Origin: Gonatopus flavifemur | Lineage: Eukaryota; Arthropoda; Insecta; Hymenoptera; Dryinidae | Direction: 5' to 3' | DNA length: 64,000 bases | Assembly (NCBI GenBank): GCA_018340375.1 | Contig: JAFFJZ010000001.1 | Span: 48,662,001-48,726,000 of the forward strand | In this document: in pieces, positions 47,201 through 57,700 of the stretch | Numbering within the stretch: the first letter of the stretch is position 1 | Layout of the letters: each line of letters begins with the position of its first letter | Program-made: the position numbers and the translations under genes | Notes under the pieces: model-generated | Told to the model about the DNA's origin: nothing | Seen by the model: only the letters and a program-made list of their open reading frames with translations | The model's database searches: none

Positions 47201-48427
47201 GTCCTTGGTTTCTTTTCGCAAAACCGTCTGTACGTACGTTCGTACGTATATACCGCAGTGCGACATCCCCTCGTAACGCGAGCCTCGACCGCAAACTCAG
47301 AGTCGAGAAAAAAGTTTTGCAGATGTGTAATCATCCGCATTCAATGGAAATATTTTCTTGGAAAACTAACGTAACGGAGTTTATATTAGATACATGGAGT
47401 AAAGTTTTCAACGAGATATTGGCCCGAAGAAAAATGTTATTAGAGTCATCATTTTAATATTTTTCAACTGTTTCGAGAAATACATGCATGCACATCCGTG
47501 TATACTTAGTTTTCATTTGTAACCACGTGGTTTATTATAGGTCATGAAACGTGTGTTCTTGCGGTGAATAGTATTAGAAATGAATTGGATATTACGATGT
47601 AATATACAACATAGGAGAGTTGTTATCGATTGGATATCCGTATACGGTTTCTGATCTCAGCTTCGTTCGATTCACCTCGATCGTTCGTTTTCCAACTTCA
47701 CACCGCACGATGCTGTTGAGAATCGAGTCGATTAATGGCGTGTAACCGGATTCCATTGTCTTCTTGCGCTGCTCTGGCTGATTCTCTGTAGTAGAAATAC
47801 ACGTGAACGCCACAATTGTGCAGAGTACTACATACATAGATAAGATATCAGATCGTAAGCACGTACGAGAAGAGACTATCACATATACAGCTATTACAAT
47901 GGTTCGAGGTGTGAGTGTACAACAATGCGTGCCATTGCGTGGAACCTCGTGATTGCTGTGCCACGCTTCAAGAGCTGTCGTTTGGTAACAATCGCACTCA
48001 TTTACTGAATTCTGCTGCTGCATCCTTGCGTTGGACAGGGTGGACCGATGGGAATTTGATTTCCTTTTCTGTTCTTCGATGGGTGAACACTTGTGTATTG
48101 TTTTTCATCGTAATAGACGTTACTCAAAATTTGCTTCTTATATAACTTCACAGTGTTCTCAACAGGTTCGATTCTCGATTTCTGGGAAGAAGAAGGTTGA
48201 ACGATAGCTAAAAGAATCCCATGGAATTATCCTCGCTCAAAGCCTCAAAGTACCCGAAGGTCCTTGAAAATTACGCCTGATCCTAAATAATTTTGGCAGA
48301 TCCTTGTGAAACATCAAATTATGAGTTATCGAGTCAGGATAGATGATAAATTCTTTTGATATCGATAGTGTTCTATGATAAAACTTTCGTGAAAATTCTA
48401 TCAATGAGTTTTTATTGGTTCTTTTCA
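44291..48427. other. Apparently single-copy DNA
   Basis: A good acceptor (CGCACAATTCCAG, ending 44911) and a good donor (AAAG|GTGAGA at 45127) frame 215 bp, but every frame between has stops. A minus-strand 143-codon frame at 47592-48023 has a hydrophobic, signal-like stretch but no domain. No repeats were seen. Confidence 0.35.
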
Positions 48428-48545
48428 CACTGAGATAAATTTATAGTTGAATTTACTATGTTTTACAATAAATTTCATTAGAATTCAGTATGTTCCCCCA
48501 TTCCTATAGTTCCATAGTAAATTGAACTATAAATTTTTCTGAGTG
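48428..48545. mobile_element. 118-bp CACTGAGATAAATTTATAG MITE
   Basis: The ends CACTGAGATAAATTTATAG and, inverted, CACTCAGAAAAATTTATAG, with GTTGAATTTACTATG / GTTCAATTTACTATG continuing. About two thirds of the element is stem. Confidence 0.85.
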
Positions 48546-49655
48546 TATTGTAATGTCCTTCGATTTTTTGAATTTCAATCAATCAATCGTGTGAAAAAAT
48601 TGAAAGAGGAGTTTCATCATCTTTCTTCCTCCAGAACCTCTCCTTTGTTGTTCGATACTCACATTTTCATGTGGAATTAATACCTTTTTCGAGACTTTAA
48701 CTCGAAGTGTATATTTCAACGATTCATTCATTTCTTTGATTCATGTATAACTTTCTTCTTTCTTCCTCTCAACGGTTGGCAATAATTCATCGCCTGCAGT
48801 GTGAAAGACAGCGCGAAAGATGCAATATAATATAAAGAGAGAAATTCTATCAGGAAACTCTTGTAACCGTTCGATCACTCAATTTTTTATTCAGAAACTT
48901 CAGTTCAACAAACTCTCGGTTTCAGAAATCTAATAAATAAATCCGAAGAAAGTAGTGTCTTTGAAACTTTAATCATCCGATACGTTTCTTCACATCATTC
49001 GGTCGAGAAAAGTCAGAATTTCAATTACGGTTCTTTCCTTCCACAGTTCCATCTTGAAACTCAAATTCGCAGACAGTGCGATATGGAACATGAATGATAA
49101 TAAATATCTAAACTTCAAAGGATAAGAATTCATATTGAAAGATTCCGAAGAACATGAAGTATTTCTGTACTTTGAAAGAGTCGAGGAAAAATCTTGAATA
49201 ATGCATCTTCTTCTTTTTCTTCGATGATGATATGATGGAGACAAACTGAAGAATATCTTCTGGTGAGATGATATGTAGAAATCCACATAAAATGCACAAC
49301 CATGAGTCTGCAAATTCTCAATCCAAAGTGGAAAATCGGATTTTGAAGGCGCGTTGCGCTACCTCAATGGAAAACCTTCAAAGGATACAAGGAGGTTCTT
49401 TGAGTCGTGAACGTGAATGAGAAGGTGAATGTTTACCATGGATGTTTGAGCAGTTGTAATATTTTGCATCCGACAAAGAAAATATTTTTGCATTGTAATA
49501 ACAGGCAATAAAATGGTCCTCGATGAACACGACTGCGGGCGTTTCGAAGGGCCAGTGACGGCTCTTCGAGGGCATTGAAGAGCCATCAGCGGCCCGCTGA
49601 AATGCCAGTAATCCTTGAAAGAAAATTTCGATAATTCGATAGGAAATCAATAAAT
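48546..49655. other. Unassigned DNA
   Basis: No gene or repeat recognised. Confidence 0.35.
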
Positions 49656-49841
49656 CCGATAAATATATATGAAATTTCCCATAAATTCAACTAAAAATTT
49701 ATTCTCAACATTATGGGAATTTTACTATCATTTTCCAGTGAACTTCCGGTGAAATACGGAAAATTCCTAACGTGTGTATGTATTAATTACTTCCGAACAT
49801 TTATGTGAAGTTTCCCGTATAATTTCTTTACAGCGTAATCA
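49656..49841. mobile_element. GGAAATTTCC-word MITE fragment
   Basis: Shares GAAATTTCCCATAAATTC, TTTTCCAGTGAACTTCCGGTG, GAAAATTCCTAACG and GTATTAATTACTTCCGAACA with the 54476 copy. It ends TTTCTTTACAGCG, and the left end is missing. Confidence 0.65.
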
Positions 49842-50379
49842 CACTGAAAAAAAAGATAGTTATAGCTACAAATGAACGTACATACCTGACGTCCTTTATT
49901 ATCCAGGCGTGTTTTCATTTGTTTTTCAACCGATCGTTGTCATTTACAGTAACCATTACCCAATCAGAATTCAACAACTGGCACAGTACTGCGCCAGTAC
50001 CGGTTAACACTGGCGGGGTACTGGCGGTCTGCACTGCAACAGTACTGGCATTTGTCCGAAATGATAACGCTTTTCCGTACTGGGTACTTGGTACTGGCAC
50101 AGTACTGGTAACCGGTGATGGTCTTCAGTACCGGCACAATACGTCCAATCAGAATTTCACAACTAGCGCTGTACTGCACCAGTACCGGCTAAGACTGGCG
50201 GGGTACTCGTGTCCTGTACTGCAGCAGTACTGGCATTTGTCCGAAATGATAACGCTTTTCCGTACTGGGTACGTGCTAGCTGACTCTTGGGGGCCCAATA
50301 CTGGCACTGTACTCCGCCTGTTGTCAACATTGGCATACTTCGGTTTTGTCTGATTGGGTAGTGTTTTCTTTTTTCCGTG
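49842..50379. mobile_element. AGTACT-word MITE with 185-bp internal duplication
   Basis: The ends CACTGAAAAAAAAGATAG and, inverted, CACGGAAAAAAGAAAAC bound 538 bp, with TA after the right end. CAGTACTGGC, GGTACTGGC and GCCAGTAC recur more than fifteen times. A block starting CCAATCAGAATT at 49960 repeats at 50145 (185-bp period), both ending CCGTACTGGGTAC. Related words fill the larger elements at 21.7 and 28.0 kb. The 144-codon frame here reflects the repeats. Confidence 0.85.
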
Positions 50380-50448
50380 TAGAAACAGATGTTTTGAGAA
50401 AGACTAACAAATACAATTTTGTCATTACAGACAATCACATTAAACGTA

Positions 50449-50661
50449 CACCGAGTGAAAAAGCATGCTCTAAACGCAAGGGAGCTCTTCGCGATTCTAA
50501 CGCTGTGGTTATAACGTACTTTTAACGCATGGTGGCATGCTGAGAAGGCATGGGACTCATACTCAAAAAGCATGGGCTCATGCGTTTAACGCACGTTATA
50601 AGAAATGCGTTAGAAACGTGAAGTGCTCCCTCGCGTTCAGAGCATGCTTTTTCTCTCGGTG
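50449..50661. mobile_element. Intact 213-bp CACCGAGTGAAAAAG MITE
   Basis: The ends CACCGAGTGAAAAAGCATGC and, inverted, CACCGAGAGAAAAAGCATGC are flanked by TA at 50447-50448 and 50662-50663. It is the uninterrupted reference for 4356-6171. The interior repeats GCATG and AACGC/GCGTT words. Confidence 0.93.
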
Positions 50662-50873
50662 TAGAAATCACTTGTTGAAAGTTTCAAGCAACATTACAAA
50701 ACATCCTCTTTTGAAAATGTCGCATTGGAATCATCACTATTCAATTCTTTCCGTGTAAAATCCAATTAAGATTACATCTAACATGAAAATTTAAGATAAA
50801 TTTTCTGAAAGAAACTTCTCTGCGAATGTCTGCAAAATTTCACAAGAAGGGATCTAAAACGGTTCTTTAAGTA

Positions 50874-51075
50874 CACTGTAAAAAATAATCGGAATTCTCT
50901 TAAACGTAGCGACCGGAAAATTCCGATCATGGGATAGGAGATCGGTTTCCGGTATACGTATATGAAATTTCCCATAAATTTGACTGAAAATTCCAAACTT
51001 TATAAGATTTTTACTATGATACATTAAATTTCCAGTAAATTTCTGGTAAAATACGGAGAATTCGTGGCGTACATG
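50874..51075. mobile_element. CACTGTAAAAAATAATCGG MITE, left part
   Basis: It starts CACTGTAAAAAATAATCGG after a TA and matches the inverse of 54476-54718 up to TACGGAGAATTCGTGGCG. What should follow next (TATGTGTTAATTATTTCCG) instead appears at 52353, beyond the nested palindromes. Everything from 51076 to 52352 is therefore placed inside it or rearranged with it. Confidence 0.7.
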
Positions 51076-51393
51076 CACCGAGGAAAAAGATTTCCATTAG
51101 ACTTTAAATTGATTTTCTTCAAAATTCTGCGGAGAATGCTGGCCAAATCCGGATGAAAAACCAGCAAATCTTGTTACAAAAACTGAGCAGAGCTGGGCAG
51201 GGCGGATAAATATTTGTATGGCTCTGCCCGGCTTTTGATGCAAGATCTGCTGGTTCTCATTTCACAGTTTGCCCAGCAGTTTCCGCAGAGGAGATTCCAG
51301 TAAAAAAATTATTTCTTGAATTCTGAACATTTATATACTTCTTAAATTTTCATGGGAAACTTCACATGAATGTTCGGAAATAATTAACACATG

Positions 51394-52352
51394 CACTGAG
51401 AACAAAAAATTTCCCGGAACAATAAAATATTGAGTTGAGTAGTCGCCATGGGGTACTCAACTGATTTGAATAAACTTTCATTGACTCGATTAAATATTTA
51501 TTCAATCAAACAAATATCTAATATGCTACGGGATATTTCATCAATGGGACCGGTTATTTAAGGGGTTATATCCCCCTTATTCTCTACAAAGAAGCTTTTT
51601 TCAATAATTTTTTTTGAGCATTGCTTTATGATAATCATGAACGACCAATAGTCCAATCAATTGAGCAACTCTTCAGGAGTGAAACAAACTTTTTTTATTG
51701 AAAATTTTTTGCAAAATGGTGGCTGTAGGAGCGTTTTGCTGGAAAATATGGTTTGAAATCGGCAAGCAGCAGAACTCGAAGAGTTTCCATCCGATCGAGT
51801 TGAAAATTGAACTGTAACTTCATCGTGTGATTATCTAGCGAAGTACACACGATTATAATTTGAGGAATTTTTTTCGCAAACTGGCAAGACCTTGAACAAA
51901 ACATTCGAATTTCCGAAAAAAAAATCGACTTTGATTGTTTATTATGAAAAAAAATCCTGTTGACCAATCGTAGAAATCGTGTGTGCTTCACTAGATAATC
52001 AGACGATGAAGTTACAGTTCAATTTTCAAGTCGATCGGATGGAAACTCTGCGAGTTCTGCTACTTGCCGATTTCAAACCATAGTTTTCAGCAAAACGCTC
52101 CTACAGCCACCATTTTGCAAAAAATTTTCAATAAAAAAAGTTTGTTTCACTTCTGAAGAGCTGCTCAATCGATTAGTGCATTGGTTGTTCATGCTCAAAA
52201 AGAATTATTGAGAAAAGCTTTTTTCTTAGAGAATGAGGGGGAAATAACCCCTTAATTGAATCAATGAAACTTTATCAAAATCAATTAAGTATTTTATGGC
52301 GACTATTCAACTAAAAATATGTTATTGTTCCCGGAAATTTGTTCTCTCAGTG
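51394..52352. mobile_element. CACTGAGAACAAAAAATTTCC palindrome, interrupted copy
   Basis: Same family as 18134-18395 (TAAAATATT, TAGTCGCCAT, CATTGACTCGATTAAATATT). Ends CACTGAGAACAAAAAATTTC and, inverted, CACTGAGAGAACAAATTTCC. It is split at a TTAA by 51562-52251. Confidence 0.9.
51562..52251. mobile_element. 690-bp foldback element in TTAA
   Basis: The ends GGGGTTATATCCCCCTTATT and, inverted, GGGGTTATTTCCCCCTCATT are flanked by TTAA at 51558-51561 and 52252-52255. Arms of about 270 bp share GCAAAATGGTGGCTGTAGGA and GTTGAAAATTGAACTGTAAC-type blocks. The spacer is about 120 bp. TTAA duplication is typical of piggyBac-type and some Kolobok elements. No transposase is present. Confidence 0.92.
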
Positions 52353-52676
52353 TATGTGTTAATTATTTCCGAACATTCATATGAAGTTTCCCATGAGAAT
52401 TTATAACAATGTGGATGTCCTGACAAGTGTATAAATGTTCAGAATTCAGGAAATCATTTCTTCACTGGAATCTCCCCTGCGGAAACTGCTGAGCAAACTG
52501 TAGAATGAGAACCAGCAGATCTTGCATCAAAAGCCGGGCAGAGCTATACAAATATTTATCCGCCCTGCCCAGCTCTGCTCAGTTTTTGTAACAAGATTTG
52601 CTGGTTTTTCATCCGGATTTGGCCAGCATTTTCCGCAGAATTTTGAAGAAAATCAATTGAAAGTCTAATTGAAAAT

Positions 52677-52944
52677 TCCAAAACAGTATTCCCAAGAAGT
52701 TTTCAAATGCAAAAGATCCAGGAAATGATATTGAGAGTTATAAAAAACACACTATGAAGGTTCTGTCTAAAATTCCTGGAGAAATCTAAATTGGATCCCA
52801 ATTGGGATTGAAAATGGAACGAGATTTTTCTTTGGTTGGACAAAGCCATATAGGTGACCGATGGATCAGATTTCTTTGTTATATGCAACATTAGGGCAAA
52901 GAATATTTCACATCAAGGCACGTGATTTCCATTGTTCCATAACC
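52677..52944. other. Unassigned DNA between elements
   Basis: No repeat or gene seen. Confidence 0.4.
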
Positions 52945-54416
52945 CAGGGGCGTCTTTACGTTTTCGCCGCCCAGGGGCTGATAATATTTCGCCGCCCCCA
53001 ACCTGAGCTGAATTAATATTTTCAATCATTCTCTCAGGTGTATTCATGTGATTTGGAAACTATGTCATATAACTCGAAACAATATATTATTTAATAAAAC
53101 TTTGACACATTCAACAGGATTAAACATTTAGCATTATAAACTATTGGTAACCTACATTTCCTTAATCGAAAAAAATATCGGAATTATTGAATAAACTTAT
53201 CCGTCTGATCAGAAACTTTTATATAAGTGTATAGGATCACCGAGGTACCGGAATTAAAGCTCTAGAGGTGCCAAGATCGAATAGTGATTTTGAATAAAAA
53301 TTTCAGAATTCTTCCTCAAATCTGAGAGTATTTCTCAAAATTTGAGAATATTTCTGAAGTTTGTAATAAAGATAAAACGGTCCATATTTCTGTTGAATTT
53401 TACTTGAAAATTGATGACAGATTCTGAATACCTAACAAAGAATAGAAAGAAAATATGAACTTTCCAAAAGTCGCACATTAAATTTTACAAATTGTATTTC
53501 AGGAAAATTCCAGGAAAATCTTCCCGTTGGAAAGATTATAACGATATGCTTGCCGATGAAAAGAGAAATGTGAACTTGTGAAAAAGGTTAAATTGCTACC
53601 TGGAGAAATTTGTTTGAATCAAATAAAAAATACATAATGAAAATTCATTCATTTAAAAAAAAATTTCATCAATTCAAAAAACTTTGACAGCAGATTGATA
53701 CGTAAATTATTTCCGTGAATTTCCGTCGCATAGCAATTCATAAGAAAATGTTCTTCTTATGAAACACTATGGATTTTGCAACAGGATATTCATAAGTAAA
53801 CCATGAAGTCCTATGAATTTCTGTTTATGATTCATCATGTATCCCCATGAACATACATTCATGAGCAGAAATTCATAGGACTCTGTGGTTGACTTATGAA
53901 TATCGTGTTGCAAAATCCATAGTGTTTCATAATAAGAACATTTTCTTATGAATTGCTATGACACTTGAACCAGGGTAAGGAATAGAACAGTTCAAACAAC
54001 CATACACGGCAGTTTGATGAGTTCATGCACAAATCGTGTTTGAATGCATCCAACTTCCGTACATACACTTTAAATTCCAATGTTTTATTTTGATACACTC
54101 AGAGTTTGAAGCCTGTAGTCGCTTTTAAAACGCTTCAGAGCATGTAAATATATCCATAAAATGGATTACATGTTCAATTATCAAATACTTAATCTGAGTT
54201 ATCAACACATTTGTATACTTTTAAGTGTTCAACAAGTGAGTAAATGATTTAAATACTGTGAATATATCAACATAAAATACTTGAATTCACATTCTCCGCT
54301 CCCTTTGTGCTCGAACGCATTTGATAACTGGAAAAAAACTTCTATAATTCTGCCGCCCCCTGAAATTTGCCGCCCTGGGCTATAGACCCTTGAGCCACCC
54401 CCCAAAGACGTCCCTG
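52945..54416. mobile_element. 1472-bp non-autonomous hAT-type element
   Basis: The ends CAGGGGCGTCTTTACG and, inverted, CAGGGACGTCTTTGGG, with an exact 8-bp duplication CCATAACC at 52937-52944 and 54417-54424. CAGGG ends plus an 8-bp duplication are the hAT signature. Subterminal CGCCGCCC / GCCGCCCC and GGGCGGC words lie at both ends, as for hAT transposase binding regions. The interior is AT-rich without a transposase frame. A palindromic MITE is nested at 53726-53963. Confidence 0.9.
53726..53963. mobile_element. 238-bp palindrome nested in the hAT-type element
   Basis: Arms with CATAGCAATTCATAAGAAAA, CACTATGGATTTTGCAACA, TATTCATAAGT and CCTATGAATTTCTG on one side and their complements on the other. 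TATGAA/TTCATA words dominate. The centre is near 53845. Confidence 0.9.
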
Positions 54417-54475
54417 CCATAACCGATTATCATATTCAAATGTTCGCAAATTTTGAAGAAAACTACACTGTAAAA

Positions 54476-54718
54476 AGTGTATGATATAGGAAACGTCACA
54501 TAAATGATCGGAAGTAATTAACATATAAATGCGTCAGGAATTTTCCGTATTTTACCGGAAATTTACTGGAAAATGATGGTAAAAGTCTCATAAAATTCGC
54601 AATTTCCAGTTAAATTTATGAGAAATTTCATATACGTGTACCGGAAATTGATTTTCTGTTCCATGATCGGAATTTTTCGATTGCTGCGTATGGGAAAATT
54701 CCGATCACTTTTTACAGT
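54476..54718. mobile_element. CACTGTAAAAAGTG MITE, GGAAATTTCC words, complete
   Basis: It begins CACTGTAAAAAGTG after TA and ends CACTTTTTACAGT. Words include GGAATTTTCCG, ACCGGAAATTTACTGG, CCGGAAATTG and GGGAAAATTCCG. It is the best complete copy of the family at 49656, 50874 and (more distantly) 36563. Confidence 0.85.
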
Positions 54719-57700
54719 CCAAGTGGAAAGGTACCAGGAAAAAGAAATTCTTTTACACATAGAAGAAGAGTACTGGATTCAATGACGCGCATTCTGATAA
54801 CTCATTCCAATTTTATATTATACAAAAAAGTCGTGTATAAACATTTTGAAATTTCAACTGTGGTGAATAGAATTAATTAAAATATTGAAAAACAATCCAC
54901 CTTAGAAATACATGGTCAGAAAAAAAATAAAACTCATGTCCTGGACTTCAAAACATGTTCTGATAGTAGAATTTATGATGTTGAAGACCAAAAGTTTCTC
55001 CGACCTCAATCAAGTAGTTCCTTGTTACTTCACGGATACCAAGGAAGCAGAACCTCATCGATAATCAATAACATTGTGCAGTTGGAACCTTGTCCTGGGT
55101 CACCTACACAGTGGACTGGAATCAACTACGATACAATTGATTCAATCACAAAGGAACATTGATGAAATGGTTCATTTTCTGCACATAGCACACTCATGCA
55201 GAAAAATATGGAAAGAATAGAGCGTTTGTGAATTATTGTCAACCCATGTTACTGATAGAGATTCTCAAGGTATACGTGATTGACTCCAAAGAATAAAATT
55301 TCCAGAAAAATTCAATGATCAGAAAGCATTTCTTCTAATTCAGGATAATCGTTCCCAATCTCAGGAGTGGACGATTGAAATAAATGACTCAATTATTATT
55401 TATTTCATTGAATTGCATGACCGAATGAATTTTCTCTCATAAAAGCATTAATCTTATTTTGTGATGAATAACGAATCGCAAAAGTGAAGTGCATAATTGA
55501 TTCTAACAGTTCATTCAACGTCGTACAAAGTGCCGAGAGTGGAAATACAAAATATTTCAAACACACTCCAACCACGAAGAGAGTGAATCTTCGAATGTTG
55601 AGAAGTACACAGTTCACTCTTAAGTTTACTTTGTACTCAAATATCGGATATGAGAGGAAAAAATGGAATCATCGAATATCCCCTGCTAAAGTGACACTCA
55701 CGACTGATGTCAACTTGAATTTTGCATACAAAGTAACAAAATGTAACGTGGGATGAAATCCGATGTATCGAAGTTAAGTGTTACATAGAAGTATCGAATG
55801 AAATTGTGGCATGAAAGGATGGGAGAACTATATGCATAGGTGAAATGTAAATTATACACTTGAAATAAATGTATGAAATTGACGCGGAACACATTGAATA
55901 CGTAATGCGCAACATGCAGTTTTGCCTGCAAAGCGTGAACGCGGAAGGATCAATTGTCAACTCGTAATTTTAGAAGATAGGAGGATGACACGTAAACTGC
56001 GAAATATCTCTCGTTAAGTGAGACTTTGAAGTGGAAATGTAACCTGTGAAGTGTGAAAAGAGAAATTTTATGTGTGTATAATGGAGACGAGTTAAACGAT
56101 GATATAAACTGAGATAGAAGATTGATTATAAATAGAAAATGTTGAACAGAAGTATTCAAAAAGATACTAGAAAGAAAAACATAAAAAGATACGAAGAGCC
56201 GGAAGGATGGCAAGAATCTCAGGACTACAATTATATTCAATATATTACAATAGTGAAGTATGCATTATAGCGATATTTCATCCAAGCAGAGAATGTACCT
56301 TGCAGATAATGGATCTACTTTTTACTCAAAACTGCCTCAAGCGCCACTGAAACGGTTCTGCGAAGTAGCACGATATTATATGGAAAGAAAAACTTCTCTG
56401 CTCCTGATTTGATACAAAATAATATAATCACGCGGAGAGGAGAAAAATTTACTGAAGTAGAGAACATATACAGTAGCAAATTTTGTGTGCTATCGCAGAA
56501 ATTTGTTCCTCTGAAAAGAATAAGAAGATCGAACAACTTTGTCCTGTCGATAAATACAATTTTTTTGAGATTATATTCCCTTTCTCAGCAACCTAGTTGA
56601 ATATAGAAGCTAATTTTTGACTAGACTGAACAACAATTCGTCTGTTTGTCTAATTTAATAGTCGCAATAGAAAAACACTGAATCGTTCGATGAAAATACA
56701 CAACAATATGTGAACAAAATTCACGATACAACGAATTTAATCCGAAACTCATATCGATTCCGTATGTATTCTCCAACAATTATCTGAAATTAATTCAATG
56801 AAAATTGGACCAGCAACGAATCCGGCTCGTCGACTTTGTAATCTTCATTACTCATTCATTCATGTTCGAAACCTCAGAGGTTTTAATTTGATCAAATAAA
56901 TTCTCGAATGGCAATTTCCGCCATTTTTCAATTTATTTGATGTGCGGGACAGCAGTTTGGATTTTCCAACCCCAGTCCGTTGGTTCTACTTCGTACAAAT
57001 GTACACCCGCACCTCAATATCCGTCCTACCCAATTCGTTTCGCACCCTTAGGTTGCCATAGTTTCGTTGAGCCATCACGAGCTGTATCGGGGAAGAGCAT
57101 GCACTCTCCCCACAGTATACCACAGAGCCAAAATGTTCAAAGCAAACTCTTGGATTGTACTAAGTTCTCGATGCTAGCTTTGCATTGGTTAGCCAGTTGG
57201 AATACAATCTTCAAATTGAACTGTTTTCAAATAATAAGCTTTCAATGAGGTTGAAATTAACTGCTTCAAGAAACTTTGTGCAATTGCTTGTTGAATATAC
57301 GTGTAGCATTCAAGACGCGAAACGAGAATCCAAAGTGGAAACCACAATAATCTTTCTCCTCCACTTTGGAACGGGTATTAAATGAAATCAATGTCACTTC
57401 TTCGTTCTCGTTAACAATTCTCTCCGCTGGGTAGAACTTATTAGAATTCTTATGATTTCTCACGGTGAGAAGCACGACACGAGGTTCTATCGTAGACTCA
57501 TCATCACTCGAACGATGAATGAATGAAGATAAAGGTTTTTCCTCGAATTCTTATATGGGGTTAATTGAAATCCCAATTCTAATTCACGAGTATGGAAATT
57601 CAACAAGTTCTCTACGATTTCACATGTGGACAGAAATTTCACAGAAGTAATTAGATATACCATGACACGTTCGGTTAACGCAAAGCGAAAGACCGGGGGT

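Larger units (their letters stand above)
51076..52676. mobile_element. 1.6-kb palindrome, outer arms about 310 bp
   Basis: It starts CACCGAGGAAAAAGATTTCC. The left arm 51089-51393 is the inverse of 52353-52676, sharing ATTCTGCGGAGAATGCTGG / ATTTTCCGCAGAATTTTG, GAGCAGAGCTGGGCAGGGCG and TTCGGAAATAATTAACACATG. The 51394-52352 element sits exactly at its centre. The right terminus lacks the CAC end. Confidence 0.8.

Noticed and set aside
47592..48023. Minus-strand frame of 143 codons with a hydrophobic, signal-like segment
   Set aside because: No domain, no splice context and no convincing start; could be chance. Worth RNA evidence only.
49919..50573. Two long frames (144 and 136 codons) on opposite strands
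   Set aside because: They follow the GTACTGG word repeats and the 185-bp duplication; composition is repeat-driven and crosses element borders.
51695..51991. 98-codon minus-strand frame
   Set aside because: It falls in the arm and spacer of the TTAA foldback element and has no transposase motif.
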